Assembly (NCBI GenBank): GCA_963678675.1
Contig: OY783192.1
Coordinates: forward strand, 27,340,288 to 27,404,287
DNA: 64,000 nt
DNA from: Xiphydria camelus
Taxonomy: Eukaryota > Arthropoda > Insecta > Hymenoptera > Xiphydriidae
Direction of reading: 5' to 3'
Part shown: positions 1-12,949 of the stretch, one piece after another
Numbering within the stretch: position 1 is the stretch's first letter
Layout of the letters: every line of letters begins with the position of its first letter
Program-made: the position numbers and the translations under genes
The notes under the pieces: model-generated
Database searches by the model: none
What the model saw: the letters and a program-made list of their open reading frames with translations, nothing else
Told to the model about the DNA's origin: nothing

Positions 1-603
1 CGGAACGACCGTTTGACAAATGGCTCGGGGTTTTATTAGACAAAGTTTTTAAGGTACTCCCCGGCGCGAACGTGTGGTTACACTAAATAAAGATAAGCTG
101 TGTTCCGCGCAAGGGGGGACCGCGCGCGCGCGGCAGACATTTCTCTTCTTCTTTCGATGCGCGTGCTGCTGACGCGGAGCCGAGGGAACCCGCGCGTCGA
201 TCGTTCCGCGCTTTTTTAGCGTGGGAAATAATGACGGTTCGTCTTTCGTCTCGAGCTTTCCCGTCGAATCCATGCGAGTGAGAAAGATAAGCTCGTATGT
301 ATTTCCAGTGGAGCTTACACCTAGAAAAGTATTATAATTTGCTGTCATAACATAAGTTTTGTCATCGCGACAAAAGTTTTGTTACATGACGCAGTGATAA
401 AAAATTCATGTGTTGACATAACGGAATATTTGTTGTAATGACGTAAACTGATTTGCTGCATGTTTTTCGTTACAGCAATTATAAATATTTATTACGGGTA
501 CCACAAGATGTCAGTAAACTCACAAAGCATTATTGACAAGATTGACACTCGCAACGTCTGTCGAGTGTTGAAAACTTCTACTCTTTTCCTATTCATCCAT
601 GTA

Positions 604-826
604 CACGGAGAAAAAAATGGTACATTTGACTAAATTGGCGGTCACGGTCGAGGGGAATACTGATGTAGTTAATTCGATTAAATAATTTAGTTATAATGAT
701 TTGAAATTGTTTGACGAAAACAATCTGTAGTCAAGTCTAATAAATTATTAGTTCGAGTAACTACATTCTGTGTTCTCCCGCCCGTGGCCGTTAATTTAGT
801 CAAATCTATCTCATTTTTTTCTCAGT
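604..826. mobile_element. Palindromic MITE, CACTGAG-type
   Basis: The left end is CACGGAGAAAAAAATGG after a TA. The right end is the degenerate inverse, ...TCATTTTTTTCTCAG. The subterminal parts are also inverted: a GGCGGTCACGG stretch near 638 faces CCGTGGCCG near 783. No coding capacity. Another copy of the type lies at 11001-11225. Confidence 0.7.
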
Positions 827-1174
827 TTGTCACGAGCGATATCTCGTTACGAGAACATTCATTTATAAATCATAAAGTTCACATTCCCGTTAAATTATTA
901 TTGGACTCAATCGAAATCTGCCTTATTTCAATGTAGATGAATCTAAAAGTAGAAGTAATCTTCTTTTGCGACAAAATTCTTTGCTACTGCAACGTCGTAG
1001 ATTTTCTCTGGTAGTGACAAATAATGCGGTAACATAACAAATCGATATTTTGCTGTGCTAACCAATCCAGGTTAACAAATGAGTGTTCATTATGACAACT
1101 AATTATTTTTCTCAGTGCAGGATTTTGTGCCGTGCAAAAATATTGAATATATTACATATAATAGAGATATTAGC

Positions 1175-1602
1175 ACATACTCGGTGAAAAATCTGGTTGA
1201 AAGAACCATAATTTAACCAGAAATCGTGGTCGATTTTAGCGCGAACCGTAATTCTATAGTTGTTTCAAGCAGTGAGATTGTAGTTATGTATATGGTAACA
1301 AGAGATCGGAATTGGTGCAACCAGGTCAACTTGCAGCACGGTCGATAAATATCCCCAGACTTTTTTTCTTTTTATATAGTTGGCACTATCATGCAGTAAT
1401 ATTGTTGATCTACTTTTGTGGTTAATTCAACCATAGTGTATGCCTATCGCAAACCACAATCTCGTTGTTACTATAATCATGCAACAAAAGTTATCTCGAC
1501 TGCATTTATAGTCTGTCTAATCATAAATATGGTACTAGCACAACCAGGAAAAACTAACTTTGCAATTATGATTGATTTTACTACCCACTTTTCCCTCAGT
1601 GC
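1175..1602. mobile_element. 0.42-kb MITE, copy 1 of 2
   Basis: This is clearly the same sequence end to end as 28580-28988. Shared landmarks are GGTGAAAAATCTGGTT near the left end, AAATATCCC in the middle, ACAAAAGTTATCTCGA, and a CTCAGTGCA right end. Any ORF in it is a by-product of the repeat. Confidence 0.75.
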
Positions 1603-3050
1603 AGGGGGGTCTCTTTTGAATAATCTTTATTTTTCAATGTATACCGAGTGTCTCTGAGTATATGCCGGAGTAAGACGGGCAGCAGCAGGGCTTCCTACAA
1701 CCAGGCGACCCGTCTTACTTGGCTTTATATAGCGAGACACCTTATTCTCGAAGAAAGAGAGCAATTGGCCGATTAAACGAAAGCGAAGTTCACGAACGAA
1801 ACAACCGATCATCGAACTTTCGCGCGATCGTGAATGCATTCGCTCGCGTCAGGTGTTCAGAAATCGCACGTCGCCCTCGCGCACTCTCATTCTCTCTCGT
1901 AACTCTCGCGCGGGGCGAATGATTGAGCGACGTCAGGTATAGGCGTAGGAAATACGGCTCTCTCGCCGTCCGACCATGAGTTTATTTTTAAGTAACCCTT
2001 CATTGCGTTAATGTATTTCTTTTTAGGCGGCTTTCAAGGGAGCAACGTTTCAATCCGACCCATTCACGTCTCTTTCCTTTCTGCGAAACACTCATCTAAT
2101 CCATCTAACCACCATTCACCGTGGATTTTCATGATTTTATCCCCGAACCCCGAGCCGTGACGAATGACTGCAGGATGCTTTCGCAAAGCCCGCAAAGCGC
2201 ACGCGCGCAGTCGAGTGTGTTTTTCTCGTTGCTTTTTTATTTTACCGTCGGGAAGGCGACGTCGCTCACCCTTCGCAGAACGGGTCCCTCGGTTTGAGCG
2301 ACTCCTCTCGCAAAATATTCCGCATGGCCGATAATAGAATTACCGAGTCACTCGATTACCGGGCGAAATCGGAACGAAACTGAAGGACGCGGAGAAGGAA
2401 AGGGCATCGGGAATAATCGACTGATCGGCGAATAAAAGCCATCGAGCGCGAGCCATTCTGCTTTCGACATCATAATGCAACGTGTATGGCACGTGGTAAA
2501 ATAAGGGGGGTGGGATAGGGCCTCGCGCGAATGCCTACCGAACCGAGGGACGAACGTTTCAATGTCGATCGCTCGCCGACAAAGCGGCTCCGGAGGAAGG
2601 GGGGGGGGGGTCACCCCCTCGGATCGCTAAATATTTCATTTCGAATCCCTCTAAACGCTTCGTTTCGGCTCAGGTGATGTGACTGCTCTCGATGACGCTT
2701 GCAGGCAGTGGTCTGTAATTTGCGTAGGTGCGGTGCGTCAGTCGTGCTATGATGGTCGTCGCCTTTGTCTGCCGTTTGGAAAGGTGTAACCGATTAATTT
2801 TTTCATGTAGGAGCACGAAATATATTATATATTTCACATTAGTTCAGTAATTTTTATAGACGGTCAAGTGTTTTCCACGAACTAATATTTGTAATATTTC
2901 GAATTTTTTGGTAAAATTACATAGTAATAATTATGTGGTACTTCTGTGTAGATAATATTGGTATAGAGTAAATATACATATGAACACTTTTTATAGTCTA
3001 GGTTATTATTCAAGTTAAATATCTACTTATAAGGTTACATGCAATTCATG

Positions 3051-3539
3051 TAGGATAGAATGGGGCTAAAAGTGCCGCCGGGTAAAAAGTACCACTCGGC
3101 TAATCTTAAAAAATAATTCATTATTTGATAATTGCATTACGTACAAAAATAGTCTCCGTACACTGAGAATAGTAATTTGGTTAAAATGACAAAACGCATT
3201 TGATTGAACGAGTTTAGTCATTCTAACCAAAATACTAGAAAATTTAACCAAATATTATATGTACCTAGTTATTCTAACTACATGTTTAGTTATTCTAATT
3301 ACATGTCTAGTTATTCTAACCAAAAAATAGTACGTTTAACCAAACAGATGGAAGATCCATACCTTACCAAACGGTTTAGTTATGGTCTTCAGAGGATTTT
3401 GATTAAATTGACTAGATTTTTTTCCTCAGTGTACGCGACAGCTGCTACATAACTTTGATTGCGAATGAACGAAACGGTTTATTTATGAAAATCTATCGAA
3501 TATTTTAACCTTCAGCACTTGCAGCCCCACTCTATCCTA
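3051..3539. mobile_element. Palindromic element interrupted by another MITE
   Basis: Outer ends TAGGATAGAATGGGGC (3051) and GCCCCACTCTATCCTA (to 3539) are inverse complements. The 271-bp element 3161-3431 sits inside, leaving only about 215 bp of outer element. Confidence 0.65.
3161..3431. mobile_element. CACTGAG MITE, 'TTAAAATGAC' group, copy 1
   Basis: It is flanked by TA (3159-3160 and 3432-3433). Termini are CACTGAGAATAGTAATTTGG and ...TTTTTTTCCTCAGTG. The interior repeats TTAGTTATTCTAAC-like phrases. Related copies are at 22976-23385 and 41763-42001. Confidence 0.8.
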
Positions 3540-3819
3540 GTCATATAGAGATTTGGGAATTGTATTCCCAGGAATAACAAAAATAATGAAAAGAATAAAA
3601 ACGGTATATAAAAATAGAAGAATCATTTTTATAACATTCCACAGAAGCAAATACAGCTCGTTGATTATTACCTTACCCATTTAATCGTGCAATCAAACAA
3701 AAGCTGCAATTGGCCAAATAATTCCCCGATTAAAAAATAACTCGCGTATCCGAATTGGAAAGCCGCTGAAATATTTCAACGGAAAACTGTATCGAAGCGT
3801 CGAAACACCGTATAACGAG

Positions 3820-3827
<8 letters not shown>

Positions 3828-3850
<23 letters not shown>
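3828..3850. repeat. (GA)n microsatellite
   Basis: Short uninterrupted GA tract of about 23 bp. Confidence 0.9.
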
Positions 3851-4838
3851 TTCACTCGATAAACGCGAATATAGAGGGATGCGGGTGGAAAAAATTAATT
3901 TCGTCTTTCATCACCGCATGGAAAAAAATTCATTATTCATTATTGGCTCGGAGTTAGGTATGCGGTCGGGCCGCGCGGCGAGCTGCGAGTGAGCCTGACG
4001 GCCTCTGGTCGTTATATTAGTTTATTTGTCGAGGGGCGGTTTTTCGTTGCCGGCCAGTGGGATATATGCGCCTTTTCCGATTTTCCATAGAACATTTTCA
4101 TATCGGAGCGCCTATACGTTCGTCTCGTCCGCGCGAATTTAAACACGAGTCGTCGTTCCGTCTTTTTCCATCAAAGTTCTCCCGAGGATGAGCGTAGCAT
4201 TCCCCTCGGGAATAGAGCAGCGGGAGTCAATAGTTTTACCGTTCGATGCTCGCGTACGAATGAAAGGAAGGAGCGGAGAGCCCCGGGAAATTCCGTAGAT
4301 TTCAATTACACGATGTTACTGCTGTGCTCTTACCTTCTGCGTATATTTATGATTCAATATGGCCGCCATTGTTGCACTCTCCCTCTACCTTTTCCTCCGT
4401 ATCTCCCACCCTGCGCTTTTGCCTGCTGTATCTACTCTTCACCCTTAACTATAGATGCGAACCTACTCGTGCTCTTCTACCGTTATTTTTCACTCGTTTC
4501 TTGGTTAAATCACTGTTTGATTACCTCTGGTGAGCTTTGCATGTGTTTTACTCTATTCTTATATTCTTTCCATTTTTTAAATACATGTACCTAATGTAAT
4601 GTAATTCGTTAAACACAAAAAGTTGTATATTTAAGTACTAAGGAACACTGGGGAAAATATTTAGTCGTTTCATTCATATTATAGTTGGAATAATTAAATT
4701 TTTTATTTTCATTCAATAAAATTCGTTTCGTTGGTAGATAGAGTCTATTCAATTTCACTGCTTTTTTAAATCAATCCGAGTTGGTTTTTTTCAATAAAAG
4801 TTTTTGTGAGACGAACAATAGAAGTATAGTGTTAATTA

Positions 4839-5067
4839 CATTGAGAGAAAAATCATTTCATTCAACTAAAGTTTGTGGTTACGGGCGGCCAACTAAACAT
4901 ATAGTTATTTGGACAAATATGTAGCAGCTAAGTATTTAGACACTTCAAGTAGATTTTAGTTAATTTAATTACATACTTGTTGTCGAGATAATTATATATT
5001 TAATTCGTTGCGCGAGAGGTTGAGGTTGGCAAAAGTTAGTTAGACAAACGTTATTTTTTTCTCAGTG
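4839..5067. mobile_element. CACTGAG-type MITE
   Basis: Left end CATTGAGAGAAAAATC follows a TA. The right end is ...TTTTTTTCTCAGTG. The interior carries CAACTAAA-like phrases also seen at 12950-13097. Confidence 0.65.
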
Positions 5068-6258
5068 AATAAAATGTCAAAATAAATCATTAAGTTCGGC
5101 ACATAAATGTAGGTACACTTGATTGGTTCTTCATTAATTAACACTATTAAATATATGAATCAAAGAACAATTAACGACGAGTTTCGTTACTTAACATTTT
5201 TCCTTTCAATTCCTCTTGTTTCGCGATAAGATAATCGTTCAACTTTTATAAATGCAAAGTAGGTACAGCGAGTAACGAGATACATCCAAGTTTTTGCGAC
5301 TTTTTCAAATTTATATCCCGACTTCACGAGGGTCGTGACCCGTTAAGCCCCTACTCGTACAAGAGCCAGTAATCTCGACGACTCTCGTCTGATAATTCAT
5401 TCTCGGTCCCCTTTCACTCGAAACCGCGCCGCGAACTTGACCGATCTCTCTCCACTCTTCGGGGAAGACAGTGGTACGCCGGCGTGTAAGGCGGAAGTCC
5501 ACAAAAGACCGAGAGGGTCGCGCGCGGAATATTAAATCCGCGTAGAATTTGAAACTTTTCACCGAGCATTATGGCCTCGGTATCGGGATGATGTAGTGCC
5601 GAAGTTGGAAAGGCTCCGCTCTTCGACTTTCCCCTCCCCGTCTTTTTGCAACCCCTCCCTCCCGCACCCCTGGAAGGCATAGCTTCCCGGGTAGCGATCT
5701 TTTATTATTAGCGGAGGCTTTGCCAGACAATGAAACGAAAGGAACGGAATATGATATTGTAGTAGGTACAGAGAGCGAGAGAGAGAGAAAAAGATGAGGC
5801 GGAAAGGAAAGTTATTGTCGGTCTCTTTGAATTTGAAAGTCGCCGATCGATATACATAGCTCGGGGGGGATGCGCTTTTAAACGTCCCTCGTTGTGTTTA
5901 TTCGGGACTGTTAGTACGTGATCCGAAATAAAGCTCGAACCGGGCATTTCTTTTTTCTTTATTTTCGAATTCCCGCAACTTGGCTTCTCGGTTCTTCGGC
6001 CTTTCCGCTGGAGATCGTCGTCGGCGATCGATCTTCGAAGAAAATATCCCTGGGGAACAAAATTTAATAGATATTGATTTCTCGCATGAACATTTTATAG
6101 GATTGCCAACAGTAATCGCGATCATCGTTTTTCTTGGTGAACCTCTAATTAATGATATTGCATTACCGAAACTTCGAATAATTATCAATACTTTCTGTAC
6201 GACTATTTCATTAGCCCCTGCGTTTACGAGCTTACATATATTACAGGGGACTACTATA

Positions 6259-6417
6259 TCGATACCTTTTACTTTGAAAACTTCGTAAGTGCAACTTTTG
6301 ACAAAAATGCCATTTATAGCTTACTGTGTTCAGATTTTAAACCTTAACGAGAAGGAAGCTATAAATGGCATTTTTGTCAAAAATTGCACTTACGAGGTTT
6401 TCAAAGTAAGGTATCGA
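6259..6417. mobile_element. Near-perfect palindromic MITE (TCGATACC ends), copy 1
   Basis: Arms run inward from TCGATACC through AAAACTTCGTAAGTGCAA and TGACAAAAATGCCATTTATA to a short loop near 6335-6350. The target is TA. A second copy lies at 24510-24666. The transcript of either strand would fold into a hairpin of more than 60 bp. Confidence 0.85.
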
Positions 6418-8531
6418 TATGCGAAGTTTGAGCAGAACAGGTTAATATCGATGTTAATTATTAGTAAATATTTTGTAAACTTCTCTCTTATTCTCTATTA
6501 AAGAAAACTCCATTATCACTATCATGTTATTATCGGACATGGAATTCCCATAATTTGCATTGCCTTTTTTCATTTACTAATAAGGACATAATTCATTGTT
6601 ATTAATATCAAGCATGGAATTTAAGTAACTCGTTTCTCTGGCTTTTTATTTTTTAATCATAATTCGATCGATCCTCGAAAGAATCGTTCCGGGTGGAAAG
6701 AAAATGAGACGAATGGGGAAGGGGCGAGTCGATCTCTCGCGTGGACATTCCAGAGCGGCGGAGGGTGGCAACGGTGGGTGACGATGGCGGTGGCCCTTTT
6801 ACTCGGCGAGCCTCTAACCCTCTCGACGGTTGAAACGGCACGAAATGGAGGCCCGTCACCAAATTGTCGGCTCTGATGATAAATTGCGCCCTCGGCCCGG
6901 GACCCGAGCGAAGCCGGCGGGGAATCAAATTGCAATTTGTTATTTGTAATTCCGAGTGTCGCTTAATATACTCCACCTAGCCGCCCTTCGAAGAGCGCGC
7001 TCGAGAGTAGCGGCGAAGGGTTAGAAATTAACTGGAGGTTGATGAGAACATGTGAAGGTGAGGTGGGACGCGACGAGGGAGGGTGAGGGAAGGAAGAGTC
7101 GGAATTTCATCGAGTAACAAGATCGTTTCATCCTCCTTTCTCCTTCGTCATTTACTACTCTCTTCTCTAACTATTCGTTACAATTCGTAATAAATTGCAA
7201 CTCCTCTTTCAGCGCTTCGATTTATTTACTTCTGTTTTATGGCTCGTTATTACTTATGTATTCTGGAATATGTCTATTTGAAATATTGAAAAAAATTCAG
7301 GTATTATCTCGTTACCTTCTGAGGCTGGATATTTTTTCTGGACATTGCCATTTATTAAGTGATAATCGATATAGATGATGGAGTTGGTAGATCATAAGTT
7401 CATAAGATAATCAGGGTTTTGCAGTAATTGTTCAATTATAGCATTAGTTAACGTTCCTCCAAAAAGTACGAAATTCATTTTAATATAATTTCGAATGTTC
7501 CTAAAGGCGAAATATTATCGTTTATTCACCACTTTTTAATTTATGATCTTGTCAGATCTGCAAGAAAAGTTCGAAACTAAACAATCTGTCTTCCATTAGA
7601 CATAATTTCCGTTCATGCCTTAAGCTTCATCGATTTTATTCCCACTTTCCTCATATTCACTTTCGTCTCTCTCACTTTCGTTCGTCGCATAAATCTCACG
7701 AGGAATACATATGTATATCGTACTAACGCGAACACGACGAGAAAAGCGTAACGGTTCGATGAGGTATATAGGAGGCTGGAAGAGCCCTCTTCGCGCGGGA
7801 AGCCGGGTCTCGGTATTCAATTTTGACTATTCAATTTTCCAGAAAAATAGCACTCTGCCCCCCGCCCTCCGCTGTCTCTCCCCGGCCAAATATTATCGGA
7901 GAACTCGTACGCCGATCGGGTGGTGCGAGCGGCGAAAGGGGCGCGCGCCACGGCCAAAGAAAGAATAAGTTCGATCAGTCAGAGGGTGGCAGTTACCGTT
8001 TCGGTTATGGCTTTCGGAAGCGTCGTCGAATCCTATTCTTGCGCAAAACCGATAAGGGGTTTTACGTGTGTATTTTCGCACGCACGCGTGCTCCCGGCGG
8101 CTCGTGTATATCGCGAGGGTTGGGTCCCTCGCGCGAACCTACCCCATTCTCCGCGGCACACGACGATGGAAAAATATCTGACGCTAATCTCGATCTTCCC
8201 GCAATACCTGCCGCGACATTTCGTATTATCGACGTTTCGCGATGGCGAGTTCTCGGTTGGGGTGTGTATAATATGCGGGGTCGTAATTTTTTTGTCGTCC
8301 TTTAGAAAGAATTCGTGGCCGCACAAATGATATTATACATTGTACCCCGTGTAATAATAAGCGATCCCTATTGTCGAAGATGTCACTTACGACATGTCGT
8401 ATACGCTAACGACGAATCGTATGTGACGTTTCTTCGTGATCAGAACAATATACGCGAGTTTTCTCAAGGCTTTTCGATATTTTTAAAGATTACCTAGTTG
8501 GAAAAATTCTCTATATTTTCTATGTAATCCA

Positions 8532-8698
8532 CACTGAAAAAAGTATTTAGCTAATCCAGCTATATTTCTGGCTGCCTCAGACACAACTAGAAAAATATTG
8601 CTAGCGTAGCAAGAATTCTTGCTATGGCGAAGAAAATTATCACTGCAATTACTAGAATTTTCTAGTTGTGGCCAAATTTTTTTGAGTGCATATGTTGT
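8532..8698. mobile_element. CACTGA MITE nested in palindromic element
   Basis: The 167-bp element has ends CACTGAAAAAAGTATTTAG and ...AATTTTTTTGAGTG. It is flanked by CA on both sides (8530-8531, 8699-8700). Excision restores a continuous host element (ATGTAATCCA followed by TATGTTG). Confidence 0.8.
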
Positions 8699-8865
8699 TT
8701 TGGTCATATGTGGATTATATAGATATGATTTCTATATTAATCATATAAAGACTATATATTGATTATAAAAACATTCGAAAATCTGTATATAGTCCTTATA
8801 TGGTTAATATACAAGTCATATGTAATCCATATGTGACCAAAACCACATATGGATTATATAATATA

Positions 8866-9545
8866 TTCGGAGGTTGCATTGAAAGCCGCTGTTCTCCTGT
8901 AGATGGCTCTAACTATTTATGTCATGCGCAGCGACCAATACTTCATCACTTAAAATTATGGACATTTCTCATAAAGATTCTGTTATTAAACTGTCATTTT
9001 TGGTTAATATATTATAAGTCCATCCATCGGTCATAAAACATCTACGGTCACAAAACAATGCTTTCAATTTGGTGGGATATAGGAGGTGTCGTTTATTATG
9101 AGCTATTGAAACCGAACGTTCTCAACAACAATTGGAGGGTTTAAATGATAATTTGATGCAAAAACGACCATCAATTGTATTAAATCGCCGAAAAGTGATT
9201 CTTCTTCACGACAACGCTCGGCCTCATGTTGCTTGAGCCGTGAAAGAAACGTTGATGGAGCTTGAATGGGAAGTTTTTCCGCACCCAGCGTATTCTTCAG
9301 ACCTGTCCACGACTTGGAAGATACACACTTCCATAATTACCAAGAAGTCAAAAATTAGGTTGCCGAGTGGATTAGCTCAAAAAGTAGACAATTCTTTCGT
9401 CGCGGAATTCAACTTCTGCCAGAAAAGTGGGGAAAAGTTATAGCTTCCGAAGGCAAACACTTCGATTGAGGTATTCACACATTTTATTACGACATAATGT
9501 TTTTGAAACAAACAAAAAATAGCGACTTACAATGCGACCTCCTAA
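8866..9545 (+). mobile_element. Internally deleted mariner transposon
   Basis: The 5' inverted repeat TTCGGAGGTTGCATTGAAAG (8866) and the 3' inverted repeat (reverse complement TTAGGAGGTCGCATTGTAAG, ending 9545) match at 17 of 20 positions. TA flanks both ends. At 680 bp it is about half the length of a complete mariner, so most of the 5' transposase region is missing. It lies inside the palindromic element 8492-9576. Confidence 0.88.
9058..9469 (+). pseudogene. Decayed mariner transposase, C-terminal part
   Basis: Three conserved blocks of mariner transposase can be read. The first is a WWDIGGVVYYELL block from about 9070. The second is ILLHDNARPHVA near 9200-9233, which holds the second catalytic Asp region. 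The third is EWEVFPHPAYSSDL near 9264-9305, followed much later by the C-terminal GKHFD-stop at 9455-9469. In-frame stops interrupt it after the first block and directly after HDNARPHVA. A deletion follows SSDL, where the third Asp region would be. The N-terminal helix-turn-helix and the first Asp block are absent. It cannot encode active enzyme. The reading is by recognition of family motifs, not by a search. Confidence 0.85.
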
Positions 9546-10768
9546 TACAAAATATAGAGAACTTTTCCGCCTGGGTTACGAACGATGTTAGTAAATAAAA
9601 AGATTCTTCGAAAACGATAACTAATAGTCTTTCCATCGTTCATCTCTCCATAATAAAAATGAGGAAAGCTCGTGAAAAGATAGTTGTAACTAGTGCCAAT
9701 AGAAAATAATAATAAATAATAAACACCATAATAATATCGACAAGATCGCCACCATTGATAATAATGAGAATAACGTTTCCGTCGTCTGAGTCTTTTCGAG
9801 CGGAAGTCATGGAAAACTGATCGCGAAAACGAGAAAAGAAGGGAAATCGATTCTCCCGCAGGTGTACGAAAAAAAAGAAGTTTTATCAAGCGCGATTAAT
9901 ACTCCGTCTACAACGCATCGCCATGGTGGAAAGACTTCGGCGGGCATATTTTTCTTTAATCTGCAGTCAGCAGCGAGCGATACGCGAGGGTGAAAGCGAG
10001 CGAGGGAGAAATCGTGAGTTTATTTGCGTTTTGCCTGCCGGCTGAGCATCGAGGCGTTTGAAAAGCCGGGGAGATCGAACCGCGGAGACTTATCGCCGCT
10101 CGAGCCTGAACTCGGCAGCCAACCTCCCTGAACGCGCGCGAGCCCGGGGCCACGATACGAAAAGGGGTAAATCGGAATGGAATTATTTATATGCATGCAT
10201 GCCGTCGAGGAGAGAGAGAGGGAGGGAGAGAGTAAGTGCGGGAGAGTCTGATCGATAGTTTAGTTCGTCGGCAGTCGTTTGGGATTGCAAAGGGTTCCGA
10301 AGGACGGTGGCACTGACGAACTGCGCGACGGAGTATCATCTTGCAGTAGATTGCATCGCGGACGGGTAACAAGCAATTTTCCTCCCGGCATTCAATTTTC
10401 CGCGTTCGAATTGACGGCGGAAAAGCGTATTTTACATCGGCTGCGAGGATGAACCGAGCTTAACTTATCTGCATTGAAAAAACATAATTACTGGTGCCAA
10501 AAAAATCTTCAATCGAGGACACGTCACAATTACGGGATCCAGAACCACGGTTTTCTTCGTACAGGAAAATATTTCAATATTACATAATATATGTAAATTT
10601 TGCAACAATTTTTTAGCTTGTATAGTTTTTCAAATGCTTCACAAGTTGGGTGTTTTACGAGTGTGTGACAGTAAACGATCTCAAAATAACTCAAGTAAAA
10701 TGCCAATATGTATTCGTTCATTTGGTAAAATAATTAATGTGGACTTTAAAATGATCGATTATCATATA

Positions 10769-10998
10769 CATGGAGAGAAGTTTGTGGTAACCAGACCCAT
10801 CATTCTGTGGTAAGATTGAATTATTGCGGCGTACGATGTTCAGTACCATAAATATGTCGATGTTTACCATAGGTATTGTCACATTTGCTATACTTATGGT
10901 AAATATTAACGTATTTATAGTACTGAACGTATTACGCCGTAATAATTCAACCTTACCACATTGATTGCGGAAGTGGTTACCACAAACTTTTTTCCGTG
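10769..10998. mobile_element. MITE, 'GTTTGTGGTAA' group, copy 1
   Basis: TA-flanked. Termini are CATGGAGAGAAGTTTGTGG and ...CACAAACTTTTTTCCGTG. The body is palindromic around an ACCATAAATATG / CATATTTATGGT-like core. A second copy at 18365-18892 carries an insertion. Confidence 0.8.
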
Positions 10999-11000
10999 TA

Positions 11001-11225
11001 CTGAGAAAAAAATTCAGAAGATTTGACTAAAGAATTGGCGGTTATAGGTGGGTTAATTGAGATCTAGTCACTTGGACTAATAATCAACTTGAATGGACTA
11101 TAGCCTGCTTCCTTCAAAAAGCTGTTAATAGTTACAACCAAAAATGTATTAATTAAAGTACCTATTTATGCATTCCACTACTCGTGAACGTCGATTTAGT
11201 TGCATATACCTTTATTTTCTCAGTG
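11001..11225. mobile_element. CACTGAG-type MITE abutting the previous one
   Basis: It starts directly at the TA that closes 10769-10998: CTGAGAAAAAAATTCAG, then a GGCGGTTATAGG stretch. It ends ...TTTATTTTCTCAGTG before CA. It resembles 604-826. Confidence 0.65.
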
Positions 11226-12949
11226 CAATTTGCACGAATGTCGCGTCAATCGCATAAGTTTATATGGGAAATAATTGTTTTTTTTTGCAAGGGAAAAATT
11301 TCGCGTAACAACAAAAATATTCTAGAATCAAAAATACATATTCTTCAATCAATTCTCAAAAATTGTTAAGATTTTGATGTTCTCGGTTCAAGAAATATTT
11401 TTGGTACTGGCTGTTATTTCTCTCAGTATGGTAGTTTTGTCCTAGTTGTAAATAAGGAGCAAGTTAAATATGTTGATTCACTATTTACCTTTTTAATATA
11501 CTATTTTCCTTTTTAATATATTGATCTAGTACTTTAATTATGCCACTGTAATGACGGATTGGTGCGAGCATAAAAATATGATGATCCAATAAATACTAGA
11601 TCAATATATTTATGCTTATATTCGTATTTATGCATAGGATTTACGCGTTGCCCGAATAAATCAACTTTGCTCCGCTAGCCATAAATCTATATGACACGAA
11701 TACTTTTCTTCCTATATCCGAAAATATCTTAAGAAAAAGGCCGCTGCGACGATATTTTCTCTCGGCAAGTATATTCTCACTCGGACCGGCGAGGGAGCAT
11801 TTTTATTTGGCCAACGCGCGACTACACTCGGGATCAGGTAGCCCCATATCAGTTTCGCTCCGCGCAGACTATAAAATCGAAAATGGACCCGCGCCCCGAA
11901 GCTGCCCTGTCTCACGGATGACAAGAGTTCCGACTTAAAAGTCGCGAGGGAGGAAAACCACCACCGCCGTCGCCTCCGCCGCGCGCCCTTCCCCTCCCCT
12001 GCTTTCAACGTACGGTGGAAAGCGGCATAAAAAATCCGCTGGGGAATGGAATCGGGGTAAAACTCGCCGCGATTCAGCGAACCCCGAGATCAACTCCATA
12101 TCCCGTACCGCGATAAGCCCCCCTCCGCAGGCCCCGTAACGACCGTCGATAGCCCTTAATCGAATCATCCGGCGGACCCGCCACAATGCTGGAAAGTGAT
12201 TTTTATTATTGGCTGATTCTGATTTATCCCCCCGCGGCCGCGGCGGGGAGGGATGGAGTGTTTTTAAGCAAATGCGTAGCCACGATCGCGTCCGCGTGCG
12301 CGGCGTCGTCCCGCGCTGCGAGGGATGGGCGCCCGCGCGGGTCTCTCTCTCTCCTCGCGTTATCTTTCCGTTACGCGTTGCCAGGCATATGCCGTACGCC
12401 TGAACCCCCGAGACGGGGGGCGAGGCTCATAATTTTCAGATTTATGTACAAATGTTTCTTCGGGTGGGTCGCTAAACCACACACGCTCGTCTGGAGGGGG
12501 TAGATTCCTATCGTAAAGTTTCGCAGAATTGAAAAATGCTTTCTATGACTTTGGGGTGGATCGCGAGGGCCCACCCCTTGCCGTATCGCCCCGTCGATCC
12601 GTCATCCGCGCGACGACCTCGACGTTATTATCCCATGAAAGCCGTGGAACAGAAACGTTCGTAATTTGATATGCGAACTGTAGACGAGTATTGTACTTAT
12701 ATACTTTGATCTCCCTTGTTACGTATGTCGTGCGATATGCGAAAATAAGCTGTCTGAATTTATTTCGTTGAAGTATCTAATACTTGATATATCTGTAAAT
12801 ATTTTTAAACGATTATAATATAAAAATTAAAATCAGAAATATTCCTCATTTAAGTTTGTATATATTATTCTGTAGCTACAAACCTCGCGCTAATTGCCAA
12901 GACTCCACCTAATACCTAATTGTCAAATCTATTACCTACGAGTATATTA

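Larger units (their letters stand above)
8492..9576. mobile_element. Palindromic element carrying two nested insertions
   Basis: The left end CTAGTTGGAAAAATTCTC pairs with the right end GAGAACTTTTCCGCCTGG. The same family occurs at 22647-22893 and 24469-24870. Removing the MITE at 8532-8698 and the mariner at 8866-9545 leaves about 235 bp, close to the uninterrupted copy at 22.6 kb. Confidence 0.8.

Noticed and set aside
1418..1657. 79-codon + frame
   Set aside because: Lies mostly inside the two-copy 0.42-kb MITE; the other copy at 28580 does not keep the same frame.
5980..6288. 102-codon + frame with a hydrophobic segment
   Set aside because: No family recognised; its C-terminus runs into the hairpin MITE at 6259.
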